NCBI RefSeq assembly: GCF_000787835.1 | Contig: NZ_BBPP01000028.1 | Span: 1-59,316 of the forward strand | Source: Streptacidiphilus melanogenes | GTDB taxonomy: Bacteria > Actinomycetota > Actinomycetes > Streptomycetales > Streptomycetaceae | Direction of reading: 5' to 3' | DNA length: 59,316 nucleotides | Shown here: in pieces, positions 1 to 10,315 of the stretch | How the letters are laid out: each line of letters begins with the position of its first letter | Numbering within the stretch: the stretch's first letter is position 1 | Made by a program: the position numbers and the translations under genes | The notes under the pieces: model-generated | Database searches by the model: none | The model's input: the letters and a program-made list of their open reading frames with translations, nothing else | Told to the model about the DNA's origin: nothing

Positions 1-322
1 GGGCCGGGGTCTCGACCGGCGCGGGGGCGGCGGGGGCCGGGGCGGCCGCGGCAGCCGGAGCCGGGGCGGCGACCGGGGCGCCGGAACCGTCGTCGATGAT
101 CGCCAGCTCGGCGCCGACCTCGACCGTCTCGTCCTCGGCGACCTTGATGGAGGCGAGGATGCCGGAGGCGGGGGCCGGGATCTCGGTGTCGACCTTGTCG
201 GTCGAGACCTCGAGCAGCGGCTCGTCGGCCTCGACGCGCTCGCCCTCGGCCTTCAGCCAACGGGTGACGGTGCCCTCGGTCACGCTCTCGCCGAGTGCGG
301 GCAGTGTTACTGAGACCGCCAT
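1..322 (-). CDS. sucB: 2-oxoacid dehydrogenase E2 component (dihydrolipoamide succinyltransferase), N-terminal part
   Basis: The gene runs off the left edge, so only the first 107 codons are present. The product starts [19 protein letters not shown] and carries a lipoyl domain with the lipoylation motif TDKVDTEI, in which Lys43 is the expected swinging-arm attachment site. An Ala/Pro-rich linker follows, typical of E2 chains, and the window ends inside it. In the family, E2 transfers the acyl group from lipoamide to CoA in the 2-oxoglutarate or pyruvate dehydrogenase complex. The E3 gene lies 55 bp upstream on the same strand, so the two are probably co-transcribed. The catalytic domain is outside the window, so succinyl versus acetyl specificity cannot be told from the sequence. 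Confidence 0.9.
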   Translation of the reverse strand, partial: MAVSVTLPALGESVTEGTVTRWLKAEGERVEADEPLLEVSTDKVDTEIPAPASGILASIKVAEDETVEVGAELAIIDDGSGAPVAAPAPAAAAAPAPAAPAPVETPA

Positions 323-377
323 GGTTTCAGTTGCTCCTTGTGGTGCGTTGCGGATGGTTGGCGTGCGACGAGGGTTG

Positions 378-1766
378 TCAGTCGTGATTGTGCAGCGGCT
401 TGCCCGCCAGCGCGAGGTGCGCCTCGCCGAGGGCCTCGTTCTGGGTGGGGTGCGCGTGGATCAGCTGCGCCACCTCGGCGGGCAGGGCCTCCCAGTTGTA
501 GATCAGCTGGGCCTCGCCGACCTGCTCGCCCATGCGCTCGCCGACCATGTGCACGCCGACGACCGCTCCGTCCTTGACCTGGACCAGCTTGATCTCGCCC
601 GCGGTCTTGAGGATCTTGCTCTTGCCGTTGCCGGCCAGGTTGAACTTGGCGGTGACGACCTTGTCGTCGCCGTAGAGCTCCTTGGCCTTGGCCTCGGTGA
701 TGCCGACGGAGGCGACCTCGGGGTTGCAGTAGGTCACGCGCGGCACGCCGTCGTAGTCGATCGGGACGACCTTGAGGCCGGCGATGCGCTCCGCGACCAG
801 GATGCCCTCGGCGAAGCCGACGTGGGCCAGCTGCAGCGTCGGGATCAGGTCGCCGACGGCGGAGATCGTGGGGACGTTGGTCTGGCAGTACTCGTCGACC
901 AGGACGTAGCCGCGGTCCATGGCGACCCCGGCCTCCTCGTAGCCGAGGTTCTGCGAGACCGGGCCGCGGCCGACGGCGACGAGCATGAGGTCGGCCTCGA
1001 CCTGCTTGCCGTTCTCCAGCGAGGCGCGGACGCCGGTCGCGGTGTAGTCGACGCCGGAGAAGCGGGCGCCCAGCTCGAACTTGATGCCGCGCTTGCGGAA
1101 GGCGCGCTCCAGCAGCTTCGAGGAGTTCTCGTCCTCGAGCGGGGCCAGGTGCGGCAGCGCCTCGATGATGGTGACCTCGGCGCCGAAGGACTTCCAGACG
1201 GAGGCGAACTCGACGCCGATGACGCCGCCGCCCAGCACGATCGCGGACTTCGGCACGCGGTCGAGGGTCAGCGCGTGGTCGGAGGAGATGACGCGGTCGC
1301 CGTCGATGGCCAGGCCCGGCAGGGACTTCGGCACGGAGCCGGTGGCCAGCACGATGTGGCGGCCGGTGTAGCGCTGCCCGTTCACGTCCACGGAGGTCGG
1401 GGACGAGAGGCGGCCCTCACCCTCGACGTAGGTGATCTTGCGGCTGGCGACCAGGCCCTGGAGGCCCTTGTACAGGCCGGAGACGACGCCGTCCTTGTAC
1501 GCGTGGACCGCGTTGATGTCGATGCCCTCGAAGACGGCCTTCACGCCGAAGCCCGCCGCCTCGCGGGTCTGGTCGGCGACCTCGCCGGCGTGCAGCAGCG
1601 CCTTGGTCGGGATGCAGCCCTGGTGCAGGCAGGTGCCGCCGAGCTTGTTCTTCTCGATCAGCGCGACCTGCAGACCCAGCTGGGCCGCCCGCAGCGCCGC
1701 GGCGTAACCGCCGCTTCCGCCTCCGAGAATGACTACGTCGAAAACGGTGCTGGCGTCGTTCGCCAC
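378..1766 (-). CDS. lpdA: dihydrolipoyl dehydrogenase (E3)
   Basis: A 462-residue flavoprotein disulfide reductase that reoxidises the dihydrolipoyl groups of E2 and passes electrons to NAD+. The N-terminal FAD-binding motif is [10 protein letters not shown]. The redox disulfide motif GGTCLHQGC gives Cys46 and Cys51. A second dinucleotide motif [10 protein letters not shown] (NAD) and the C-terminal dimer-interface motif HAHPTQNEA with the His-Glu pair are present. The length is normal for the family. The GTG start at 1766 was chosen because GGAGG lies 7 nt upstream and the protein then starts where homologues do; the open frame continues upstream without such support. Its neighbour downstream is the E2 gene. 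Confidence 0.96.
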   Translation of the reverse strand: MANDASTVFDVVILGGGSGGYAAALRAAQLGLQVALIEKNKLGGTCLHQGCIPTKALLHAGEVADQTREAAGFGVKAVFEGIDINAVHAYKDGVVSGLYKGLQGLVASRKITYVEGEGRLSSPTSVDVNGQRYTGRHIVLATGSVPKSLPGLAIDGDRVISSDHALTLDRVPKSAIVLGGGVIGVEFASVWKSFGAEVTIIEALPHLAPLEDENSSKLLERAFRKRGIKFELGARFSGVDYTATGVRASLENGKQVEADLMLVAVGRGPVSQNLGYEEAGVAMDRGYVLVDEYCQTNVPTISAVGDLIPTLQLAHVGFAEGILVAERIAGLKVVPIDYDGVPRVTYCNPEVASVGITEAKAKELYGDDKVVTAKFNLAGNGKSKILKTAGEIKLVQVKDGAVVGVHMVGERMGEQVGEAQLIYNWEALPAEVAQLIHAHPTQNEALGEAHLALAGKPLHNHD

Positions 1767-2032
1767 GTCACGTCCTCCATGCAAAGGGTGCGGATGCTCC
1801 CGGTCGATCGCCGGCCGGGTGTGGTGCTCCCTTGTGGGGAGACCCGTCGTGCCGGAGATACATCCTCGCACTTGTCGTGCGGTGGTGAGGGACCGGGCCA
1901 CGGTGTGGACCGGCACCCCCCGTCGGTCCGGGGTGGGTGCCTCGCGAGGAATTGTCTGTTTCCGCAGGTCGAGAGGCAAATTCCAGTGCCGGGAAGGGGG
2001 CCTGGTCAGCAGGGTTTCCCGTGGAACGCCGA
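1767..2032. other. intergenic leader/promoter region of lpdA
   Basis: There are about 270 bp between the pepA terminator and lpdA with no credible gene on either strand. The lpdA frame stays open through much of it, but codon use and the ribosome-binding site favour the GTG at 1766. It should hold the promoter of lpdA-sucB. I could not assign a convincing -35/-10 pair, and I saw no known riboswitch. Confidence 0.5.
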
Positions 2033-2079
2033 CGGACCCCCGTCCCTGTTCGCCCAGGGCGAACGGAGACGGGGGTCCG
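2033..2079 (-). terminator. terminator downstream of pepA
   Basis: A 12-bp perfect stem (2033-2044 with 2068-2079, sequence CGGACCCCCGTC and its complement) encloses a second inverted repeat, GTTCGCC/GGCGAAC (2048-2064). It sits just beyond the pepA stop codon at 2106 and probably separates pepA from lpdA-sucB. Confidence 0.7.
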
Positions 2080-2105
2080 ATGAAGGGTTACCCCTCAGTA
2101 GATCA

Positions 2106-3614
<1,509 letters not shown>

Positions 3615-3801
3615 GGAATGCGTCCTGTTCTGTCGAAAAGTATGCGATGCGAGAGTCGGGGTGCTCGTGTCTGTCCGGATGCGGGCAGGCGTCGTCCCAT
3701 GGCGCGGCCACGGCGGGTGAACAGACCGGCTCCTGGCATGGTAGTCCGCATATTGAGCCCTCGCGCCGTCTCGGCCGCCGAAATTTCGAGACAGCACCCC
3801 G

Positions 3802-4614
3802 CTACGGGGTGGCAGCTGCGAAAAGCGTCCACAGAACAAGTGCCCCGGTGGCCGCGACCTCGACCATCGCACCCAGGACATCTCCGGTGATTCCGCCGAA
3901 ACGGCGCAGGCAGTGCGTCAGCAGCAGGGCCGCGAGGCCGAGCCCCCCGGCCGCCGAGACGACGGTGCCGAGCGCCAGGGGCAGCTGGTTCTGGCCGTAG
4001 CGGGCGGTGGCCCAGCCGGCCAGCGCGAGGGCGGCGACGACCACCAGGGTGACCAGGGCCCCGCGCAGCCGCGGCACGGTGCCGGCGACCATCGCGCCGA
4101 GCCCCTCCTCGCGGGCCGGCGGGACACCGGCGGAGCAGCCACGCAGCAGCGCGGTACGGGAGGTCACCGCCGCCAGGCCCAGCGCGAACGCGCCCTTGGG
4201 CAGGCCCAGGTCGAAGCACCGGGCGACGGCCGCGACCTGCGCCAGCAAGGTGAGCAGCAGCACCAGCACCCCGAAGGGGCCGATGTCCGAGGCCTTCATG
4301 ATCTTCAGTGCGGCGTCGGGGGGACGGTTGCTGCCGAGCCCGTCGGCGACGTCCGCGAGGCCGTCCAGGTGCAGCCCCCGGGTGAGGGCCGCCAGCGCGG
4401 CGACCCCGGCGACCGCGGCCAGCAGCGACCCGGTGTGGGCCCAGGCCAGCAGCGTCGCGAAGCCGGCGGCGAGGCCGCCCAGCACGAGCCCGACCACGGG
4501 GGCCACGGATATCGCCCGTCCGGCCGTGGGCCGGTCCCAGCGGTTCACCCGAACGGGGAGGACCGACAGGGTCCCGAAAGCGAAGCGCAGCGGTTCGAGG
4601 AGTCTGCTGAGCAC
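3802..4614 (-). CDS. cobS: adenosylcobinamide-GDP ribazoletransferase (cobalamin synthase)
   Basis: A 270-residue integral membrane enzyme joining adenosylcobinamide-GDP and alpha-ribazole in the last steps of cobalamin synthesis. The N-terminus RFAFGTLSVLPV and the motif GLHLDGLADVADGLGSNR, with its acidic metal-binding residues, are typical of CobS/CobV. Most of the rest is hydrophobic Ala/Leu/Val-rich membrane helices. The ATG at 4614 directly abuts the cobT stop codon at 4615, so the two are translationally coupled. It is the last gene of cobU-cobT-cobS. Confidence 0.95.
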   Translation of the reverse strand: MLSRLLEPLRFAFGTLSVLPVRVNRWDRPTAGRAISVAPVVGLVLGGLAAGFATLLAWAHTGSLLAAVAGVAALAALTRGLHLDGLADVADGLGSNRPPDAALKIMKASDIGPFGVLVLLLTLLAQVAAVARCFDLGLPKGAFALGLAAVTSRTALLRGCSAGVPPAREEGLGAMVAGTVPRLRGALVTLVVVAALALAGWATARYGQNQLPLALGTVVSAAGGLGLAALLLTHCLRRFGGITGDVLGAMVEVAATGALVLWTLFAAATP

Positions 4615-5712
4615 TCAGTCCTCGGCAGGCTTCTCGGCCGACGGCGGCTCCTCGGCCGGGAGGGGCGCCGGCACGGGCAGCGGCAGCTCGGCGAGCAGCG
4701 CGGCGGCGGCCTGGAGCAGCGGCAGCGACATCAGCGCGCCCGCGCCGGCGCCGACGGCGACACGCTGGTCCGACAGCGGCGTGATGCCCATCCGCTCGTA
4801 GGCCTTGGCCTGCGCCGGCTCGCCGGTGACCTGCCCGGCGCGCCACCACTCCGGCGCGCGGAACGCGATCCGCTGCGCGACCAGCGCGCACGCGGTGCCG
4901 ACGACGCCGTCCAGCAGCACCGGCACGCGTCGCATCGCGCACTGCAGCAGGAAGCCCGCCATCGCCGCGAAGTCCGCGCCGCCTACGGCGGCCAGCAGGT
5001 CGAGCTGGTCGGCCAGCACCGGGCGGGCCCGGCGCAGCGAGTCGCGGATCGCCGCGCACTTGACCATCCAGATCCGGTCGTCGATGCCGGAGCCGCGTCC
5101 GGTGACGACGGCCGCGTCGGTGCCGCACAGCACGCCGATCAGCACGGCGGCCACGGTCGTGGAGCCGACGCCGAGGTCGCCGAGGACGACGAGGTCGGTG
5201 CCGGAGTCGGCCTCCTCGTCGGCGAGCGCCACGCCCGCGGCGAAGGCCTGCTCGGCCTGCTCGCGGGTGAGCGCGTTCTCCACGTCGATCCGGCCCGAGC
5301 CGCGGCGGACCCGGTAGCGGCTCACCTCGGCGGGGAAGGCGTCCTCCGCCGCGTCGACGGCCATGTCCACCACGCGCACCTGCGCGCCGAACTGACGGGC
5401 CAGCACGTTGACGGGCGCGGTGCCCTGAAGGATCTGGTGCACCCGGAGCTCGGTGGTGCCGGGCGGCAGCATCGAGACGCCGAGCGAGGCGATGCCGTGG
5501 TCGGCGGCGAAGACCAGGACCTTGACCCGTGACAGCGGCTTGGTCGGGACCTTGCCCTGGACCGCGGCCAGCCAGCCGGCCAGGTCCTGCAGCTCGCCCA
5601 GCGAGCCGCGCGGAAGGTCGAGCGCGGCGAAGCGCTCCTCCGCGGCGAGGCGGTACTCGTCGTCGGGCCGCGCCAGCCGCGCGGAGATCTCGTCGAGGTC
5701 GAAGGTCGTCAC
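4615..5712 (-). CDS. cobT: nicotinate-nucleotide-dimethylbenzimidazole phosphoribosyltransferase
   Basis: A 365-residue enzyme that makes alpha-ribazole phosphate from dimethylbenzimidazole and nicotinate mononucleotide. Family landmarks are the segments VLVFAADHGIASLGVS and VVDMAVDA, the glycine-rich VLGDLGVGSTTVAA and the segment AAVGGADFAAMAGF. The C-terminus is Pro/Glu-rich (LPVPAPLPAEEPPSAEKPAED), longer than in many homologues. GTG 5712 was chosen because it starts the conserved part (VTTFDLDEIS) 16 nt after the cobU stop. The ribosome-binding site is weak, which fits coupling to cobU. Confidence 0.94.
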   Translation of the reverse strand: MTTFDLDEISARLARPDDEYRLAAEERFAALDLPRGSLGELQDLAGWLAAVQGKVPTKPLSRVKVLVFAADHGIASLGVSMLPPGTTELRVHQILQGTAPVNVLARQFGAQVRVVDMAVDAAEDAFPAEVSRYRVRRGSGRIDVENALTREQAEQAFAAGVALADEEADSGTDLVVLGDLGVGSTTVAAVLIGVLCGTDAAVVTGRGSGIDDRIWMVKCAAIRDSLRRARPVLADQLDLLAAVGGADFAAMAGFLLQCAMRRVPVLLDGVVGTACALVAQRIAFRAPEWWRAGQVTGEPAQAKAYERMGITPLSDQRVAVGAGAGALMSLPLLQAAAALLAELPLPVPAPLPAEEPPSAEKPAED

Positions 5713-5728
5713 GGCGGGAACGTTACCG

Positions 5729-6307
5729 TCACCGATCCGACAAACGCAGCGCGCGGCCCGCGACCACCAGCCGGACGTCGTCGCACACGTCGGCGACGGC
5801 CGCGTTGAGGCGGCCCAGCTCGTCGCGGAACCGGCGGCCCGAGGCGGTGGCCGGCACGACGCCGCTGCCGACCTCGTTGCTGACCGCGACCACGCGTCGG
5901 GGGCTCGTCGCCAGCGCCCGCACCAGTTCCGCGGTCCGGTCGCGCAACTCCCGCTCCCCGCCGCCGTACCAGCGCTCCTCCTCCCAGGCGCCGACCCGGT
6001 CCATCGCGTCGGTGAGCCACAGCGCCAGGCAGTCGACCAGCAGCGGGCCGCCGTTGCGGCCCAGCAGCGGCGGCAGTTCGCAGGTCTCGACGGTGCGCCA
6101 GTCCGCGGGGCGGCGCTCCCGGTGCAGTTCGACGCGCTCGGCCCACTCGGCGTCGCCATCGCGGTGTCCGGCGGTGGCGACGTAGGTCACGTCCGCGGCG
6201 TCGGCCAGCAGCCGCTCGGCGAGCGAGGACTTGCCGGACCGCGCACCGCCGAGCAGCAGCGTGCGGCGGGGACGCCGGCCGGGGACGAGACGGTCGAGGA
6301 GGCGCAT
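5729..6307 (-). CDS. cobU: adenosylcobinamide kinase / adenosylcobinamide-phosphate guanylyltransferase
   Basis: A 192-residue bifunctional enzyme that phosphorylates adenosylcobinamide and then transfers GMP to it. The P-loop GGARSGKSSLAE lies near the N-terminus. The CobU motifs VTYVATAGHRDGDAEW and VSNEVGSGVVPATASGRRFRDELG follow. The length is normal. It is the first gene of cobU-cobT-cobS. Only 58 bp lie between its start and the divergent gene at 6366, so there is no room for a cobalamin riboswitch directly upstream. Confidence 0.95.
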   Translation of the reverse strand: MRLLDRLVPGRRPRRTLLLGGARSGKSSLAERLLADAADVTYVATAGHRDGDAEWAERVELHRERRPADWRTVETCELPPLLGRNGGPLLVDCLALWLTDAMDRVGAWEEERWYGGGERELRDRTAELVRALATSPRRVVAVSNEVGSGVVPATASGRRFRDELGRLNAAVADVCDDVRLVVAGRALRLSDR

Positions 6308-6365
6308 CGGGCCATTGTGCCGGGTACTGTCCTTGTGCAGTCAGCGAGGGCGAGAGGAGCCCGGC

Positions 6366-6566
6366 ATGGTGTGGACCTGGCGGTACGAGAAGCTCGACGG
6401 ATCGGTCGTGCCCGCGCCGAACGGGGTCGAGGAGTTCCCGACCCAGGGCGACGCGGAGACCTGGATCGGCGAGACCTGGAAGGAACTGCTCGCCGAGGGC
6501 GTCGACCAGGTGGTGCTGCTGGATGACGGCGAGAAGATCTACGGGCCGATGAGCCTGCACCAGTGA
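6366..6566 (+). CDS. small conserved actinobacterial protein of unknown function
   Basis: A 66-residue acidic protein, MVWTWRYEKLDGSVV at the start, rich in Trp and Glu, with no signal peptide or membrane segment. A strong site GAGAGGAG precedes the ATG, which supports a real gene. The pattern, ending in VVLLDDGEKIYGPMSLH, resembles short proteins found across Streptomyces, but I know no function. It is transcribed divergently from cobU and ends at a strong terminator. Confidence 0.8.
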   Translation: MVWTWRYEKLDGSVVPAPNGVEEFPTQGDAETWIGETWKELLAEGVDQVVLLDDGEKIYGPMSLHQ

Positions 6567-6571
6567 CGTGA

Positions 6572-6601
6572 AGGGGTCCGGGGCGTCGGCCCCGGACCCC
6601 T
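6572..6601. terminator. bidirectional terminator between convergent genes
   Basis: A 13-bp perfect stem, AGGGGTCCGGGGC (6572-6584) with its complement (6589-6601), and a 4-nt loop GTCG. It lies between the small gene ending at 6566 and the aldo/keto reductase ending at 6628 and can serve both strands. There is no T-run, as is common in Streptomyces. Confidence 0.8.
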
Positions 6602-6627
6602 CACGCGTGCGCGCCGGTGTGCGTGCG

Positions 6628-7635
6628 TCAGTTCGCGCGCTGCTTGGGCGCGTTCTCCTCGGTCCTGGCCGGGTCGAACTCGGCGACCGGGGCGAGGATC
6701 TCGTCCATCGCCTTCAGCAGGCCGGCGTCCAGCTTCACGCCGGCCGCCTTGACGTTCTCGGCGACCTGCTCGGGTCGGGAGGCGCCGATGATGGCCGCGG
6801 AGACGTTGGCGTTCTGCAGCACCCAGGCCACCGAGAGCTGGGCGAGCGTCAGGCCTGCGTCGTCGGCGAGCGGCTTCAGCTGCTGCACGCGCGCAAGAAC
6901 GTCGTCCCGCAGCCAGCGGGAGATCATGTTGGCGCCGCCCTTGTCGTCGGTGGCGCGCGAGCCGGCGGGCGGCTGCTCGCCCGGCAGGTACTTGCCGGTC
7001 AGCACGCCCTGGGCGATCGGGGACCAGACGATCTGGCCGATGCCCAGCTCCTCGCAGGTCGGCACGACCTCGGCCTCGATGACCCGCCACAGCGCGGAGT
7101 ACTGCGGCTGGGAGGAGACCAGCGGGACGCGCAGCTCCTGCGCGTAGGCGTGCGCGGCCCGGATCTGGTCGGCGGTCCACTCGGAGACGCCGATGTAGTG
7201 GGCCTTGCCGGCGTGCACGATGTCCGCGAAGGCGACCATGGTCTCCTCCAGCGGCGTCGCGTGGTCGTAGCGGTGAGCCTGGTAGAGGTCGACGTAGTCG
7301 GTCTGCAGGCGCGTCAGGGAGGCGTTGATCGACTCCATGATGTGCTTGCGGCTGAGGCCGGTGTCGTTCTTGCCGGGGCCGGTGGGCCAGTAGACCTTGG
7401 TGAAGATCTCCAGGCCTTCGCGGCGCTGCCCGGACAGGGCCCGGCCCAGTACGGACTCGGCGCGGGTGGCGGCGTAGACGTCGGCGGTGTCGAAGGTGGT
7501 GATCCCGGCGTCGAGGGCGGCGTGGACGCAGGCGATGGCCGCGTCCTCCTCGACCTGGGATCCATGGGTGAGCCAGTTGCCGTAGGCGATCTCGGAGATG
7601 ACGAGACCGCTGCGGCCGAGGTGACGGAACTCCAT
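6628..7635 (-). CDS. aldo/keto reductase (voltage-gated K+ channel beta-subunit type)
   Basis: A 335-residue NADPH-dependent oxidoreductase. The AKR tetrad is visible: Asp and Tyr in FDTADVYAATRAE, Lys in IFTKVYWP and His in LYQAHRYD. The N-terminus EFRHLGRSGLVISEIAYG and the C-terminal nucleotide-binding segment IIGASRPEQVAENVKA match the Kv-beta/YghZ-like subgroup. It probably reduces aldehydes or ketones; the substrate is unknown. ATG at 7635. Monocistronic; the stop is 27 nt from a strong terminator. Confidence 0.92.
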   Translation of the reverse strand: MEFRHLGRSGLVISEIAYGNWLTHGSQVEEDAAIACVHAALDAGITTFDTADVYAATRAESVLGRALSGQRREGLEIFTKVYWPTGPGKNDTGLSRKHIMESINASLTRLQTDYVDLYQAHRYDHATPLEETMVAFADIVHAGKAHYIGVSEWTADQIRAAHAYAQELRVPLVSSQPQYSALWRVIEAEVVPTCEELGIGQIVWSPIAQGVLTGKYLPGEQPPAGSRATDDKGGANMISRWLRDDVLARVQQLKPLADDAGLTLAQLSVAWVLQNANVSAAIIGASRPEQVAENVKAAGVKLDAGLLKAMDEILAPVAEFDPARTEENAPKQRAN

Positions 7636-7671
7636 GGGGCCGAGCCTAGTCGCAGGCCGCCTCCCGCGGCC

Positions 7672-8535
7672 TCACGGGCGGGCGCCGACCAGATGGATCA
7701 GCGCCGCGAGCTGCCGGTACGGGTCGGTGCGGCCGGCCCGGTGCTCGGCCTCCAGCAGGGCCGCGAGCTCGGTCTCGGCCGGGAGCGGGGCGTCGTCGGC
7801 GGCGAGGTCGGTGAAGACCCGCACCCCGAACCAGGCGAGCACCGGCACGTCGAGCTCAGCGAGCGTGCGGGCGAGCGTCTCGCGGCGGTCGGCGCGGGTG
7901 GGCAGGCCCAGGCGGTTGGTGTAGTCGTCGCCGTCGAACGCGGCCACGGCCCCGGCCCAGTCGCCCGCCAGGCCCGGCCGCATGGCGAGACCGTCGCCGT
8001 TGCGGGAGAGCACGGACAGCAGCCCGCCGGGGGCCAGTATCCGGGCCAGCGCCGCCAGCAGCGGGCCGGGCTCGGGGAGGTACATCAGCACGCCGTGGCA
8101 GAGCACCAGGTCGAACGCGGCCGGACCGAACCAGCGGCCGCAGTCCTCGCCGGAGCCCGGCAGCAGCTGCACCCGGGCCTGAACCTCGGCTGACTCCAGG
8201 GCGAGGTCCTGCCGCGCGGCCGCGAGCATGGCCGGATCGGGGTCGAGCCCGGTGACCTGGTGGCCGCGCCGGGCCAGTCGCAGCGCCTGGGTGGCCTGGC
8301 CGCAGCCGACGTCGAGCACCCGCAGCCGGGCGTCCGCGCCGAAGCGCGCGCCGAGCTGCTCGTCGAGCTGCCGGGAGACGAGCTCCTGGCGCACCACGTT
8401 GCGCAGCCCGCCGAGCTTGGCCAGCCAGGCCTGGGCGCCCGGCGCGAAGCCGATCGGCGGCACGGGCGGGGACGGGGGAAGGGTTGGGTACGGCTGGACC
8501 ACGCGCTGCACGGGTAGCACCGCGGGCAGCACCAT
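7672..8535 (-). CDS. class I SAM-dependent methyltransferase, CmoM/SmtA-like
   Basis: A 287-residue protein with the SAM-binding motif VLDVGCGQATQALRLA, the acidic ribose-binding motif VTGLDPDPAML and the post-II segment FDLVLCHGVLMYLPEPGPLL. The pattern HGVLMYL resembles the motif of CmoM (SmtA), which methylates a carboxymethoxyuridine wobble base in tRNA, but the substrate cannot be fixed from sequence. The N-terminal 30 residues are Pro/Val-rich and probably disordered. Same strand as the aldo/keto reductase, 36 bp upstream of it. Confidence 0.85.
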   Translation of the reverse strand: MVLPAVLPVQRVVQPYPTLPPSPPVPPIGFAPGAQAWLAKLGGLRNVVRQELVSRQLDEQLGARFGADARLRVLDVGCGQATQALRLARRGHQVTGLDPDPAMLAAARQDLALESAEVQARVQLLPGSGEDCGRWFGPAAFDLVLCHGVLMYLPEPGPLLAALARILAPGGLLSVLSRNGDGLAMRPGLAGDWAGAVAAFDGDDYTNRLGLPTRADRRETLARTLAELDVPVLAWFGVRVFTDLAADDAPLPAETELAALLEAEHRAGRTDPYRQLAALIHLVGARP

Positions 8536-8618
8536 CGTCGACTCGTCGGCCCCCGGGCAGGGGCCCAGGGGCGAGTACGAGTAACCGGGATAGCCCCCCA
8601 GCGGACCCGGGTGGCTGG

Positions 8619-9233
8619 TCAGGGCCGCTGCCCCCGCTTGACGGCCGGCTTGGGCAGGCGCATCTTCCGGATGTTGGAGGAGCGCAGCAGACCGTAGGCG
8701 ACGGCGCCCTTGGTGTTCTGGTCCGGGAAGCGCCGCGCGAGCTCCTTGCGCAGGCCGCGCGCGAAGAAGAAGGTCGCGACGACGATCAGCAGGATCACGA
8801 TGTAGAGCGACAGCGTGGCGCCCACGACGATCGACGCGCTGCGCAGCAGCGTCGCGAGCAGGAAGATCAGGATGACCACCGGCATCGCGAACTCGAGCGC
8901 CGTCCAGCGCGAGTCGACGTAGTCGCGGACGAACGTGCGGACCGGTCCGGCGTCGCGCGGCGGCAGGTCGCGGGGGTCGCCCTCGCCGCGCATGGCCGCC
9001 ATCTGGCGGGCGCGGTCGTCGCGGCCGGACTCGCGGGCCTTCTTCGCGGCGGCCTTGCGGTCCGGCGGCACGTAGGCGCGGCCGCGCTGGTTGGTGGTGG
9101 AGGCGTTGCGCTTCGGCGTCGGGCGGCCCTTGGGGGCCTCCGCCGTGGGCACGGCCTTCTTCGCGTCGGCGGCCTCGTCCTCGACGAGGGTGGCGGCGTC
9201 GGCGGGGGCATCCTGGGAGCTACGTCGGAACAC
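8619..9233 (-). CDS. DUF3043 membrane protein
   Basis: A 204-residue protein with a charged, Lys/Arg-rich N-terminal half (residues about 1-110, including TPKRNASTTNQRGRAYVPPD) followed by two adjacent membrane helices (segments AMPVVILIFLLATLL and LYIVILLIVVATFFFA) and a basic tail. This is the architecture of DUF3043, conserved in actinobacteria next to pspA. The GTG at 9233 starts VFRRSSQDAP. It is divergent from pspA across a 252-bp intergenic region. The function is unknown; the context suggests a role in envelope stress or membrane maintenance. Confidence 0.88.
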   Translation of the reverse strand: MFRRSSQDAPADAATLVEDEAADAKKAVPTAEAPKGRPTPKRNASTTNQRGRAYVPPDRKAAAKKARESGRDDRARQMAAMRGEGDPRDLPPRDAGPVRTFVRDYVDSRWTALEFAMPVVILIFLLATLLRSASIVVGATLSLYIVILLIVVATFFFARGLRKELARRFPDQNTKGAVAYGLLRSSNIRKMRLPKPAVKRGQRP

Positions 9234-9386
9234 ACAGCAAGAGTACGTGGTCAGCTGGTGTATTCCCCAGTCCCCCGGGTAGTGGGCTTCGTCAGGGATC
9301 CTTCTCCGCCGCGCGGCGTAGATCGACCAGGGCTCGATCAGTCCCACGGATGAGGCACTCATGCTGTTTGCTGTAGCAGTCTTGTT

Positions 9387-9403
9387 GCAGCGCGGATCGC
9401 TGC
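9387..9403. promoter_or_regulatory. palindrome in the DUF3043-pspA divergent promoter region
   Basis: Inverted repeat GCAGCG-5 nt-CGCTGC, about 85 bp upstream of the pspA start. It could be an operator or a short hairpin. It is seen in the sequence only; no known binding consensus is claimed. Confidence 0.35.
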
Positions 9404-9485
9404 GGCGAGGGCCGCGCGACCCGTAGGCTTGGGTAGCGAGAAGACGGCGAAACCGGCAGGTCGGAGAAGGGGGCGCGCGAAGCCC

Positions 9486-10304
9486 ATGAGCGACGGAATC
9501 ATGAAGCGGATGGGGATGATCTTCCGCGCCAAGGCCAACAAGGCCTTGGATCGCGCGGAGGATCCGCGCGAGACGCTGGATTACTCGTACCAGAAGCAGC
9601 TTGAGTTGCTGCAGAAGGTGCGACGCGGCGTCGCGGACGTGGCGACCAGCCGTAAGCGGCTCGAACTGCAGCTCACGCAGCTGCAGCAGCAGTCCGCCAA
9701 GCTGGAGGAGCAGGGCCGCAAGGCGCTCTCCCTCGGCCGGGAGGACCTGGCGCGTGAGGCGCTGACGCGGCGCTCCGGCGTCCAGCAGCAGGTGCAGGAC
9801 CTGGAGGTCCAGTACCAGCAGCTGCAGGGCGAGGAGGAGAAGCTGACGCTGGCCTCCCAGCGCCTGCAGGCCAAGGTGGACGCCTTCCGTACCAAGAAGG
9901 AGACCATCAAGGCCCAGTACAGCGCCGCCCAGGCGCAGACCCAGATCGCGGAGTCCTTCTCCGGGATCTCGGAGGAGATGGGCGACGTCGGCCTGGCCAT
10001 CCAGCGTGCCGAGGACAAGACGGCGCAGCTGCAGGCCCGTGCGGGCGCGATCGACGAGCTGCTGGCCAGCGGCGCGCTCGACGACCCGTCCGGCATGCGC
10101 AAGGACGACATCTCGGCCGAGCTGGACCGCATGTCCGCCGGCTCGGACGTCGAGCTGGAGCTGGCCCGGATGAAGGCCGAGCTGGGCGGCGGCAGCGCGC
10201 CCACCCCGGCGATCGAGCAGGGTCAGCCGCAGGCGGCCCCGCAGTCCGCCCCGCAGCAGAACCCGTACCAGGCGCCGCAGGACCAGCGCCCGCACGAGGG
10301 CTGA
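9486..10304 (+). CDS. pspA: phage shock protein A homologue (PspA/IM30, ESCRT-III-like)
   Basis: A 272-residue peripheral membrane protein that forms oligomers and protects membrane integrity under envelope stress. Residues about 1-225 are almost entirely predicted coiled coil, with heptad-rich Gln/Glu/Leu stretches and the family start MKRMGMIFRAKANKALDRAEDP (residues 6-27). The C-terminal 45 residues are Gln/Pro-rich (QPQAAPQSAPQQNPYQAP) and probably disordered, unlike proteobacterial PspA. The ATG at 9486 gives MSDGIMKRM, matching homologues. pspAA follows 11 nt downstream, so the two form an operon. No pspF-like activator is nearby. Confidence 0.94.
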   Translation: MSDGIMKRMGMIFRAKANKALDRAEDPRETLDYSYQKQLELLQKVRRGVADVATSRKRLELQLTQLQQQSAKLEEQGRKALSLGREDLAREALTRRSGVQQQVQDLEVQYQQLQGEEEKLTLASQRLQAKVDAFRTKKETIKAQYSAAQAQTQIAESFSGISEEMGDVGLAIQRAEDKTAQLQARAGAIDELLASGALDDPSGMRKDDISAELDRMSAGSDVELELARMKAELGGGSAPTPAIEQGQPQAAPQSAPQQNPYQAPQDQRPHEG

Positions 10305-10315
10305 GGGGGAGCGGC

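Noticed and set aside
1767-2032. N-terminal extension of lpdA through the upstream region
   Set aside because: The frame is open but the added residues are unlike E3 proteins, and a GGAGG at the right spacing marks GTG 1766.
6308-6365. Possible cobalamin riboswitch before cobU
   Set aside because: Only 58 bp separate cobU from the divergent gene, too little for the aptamer, and no B12-box sequence is present.
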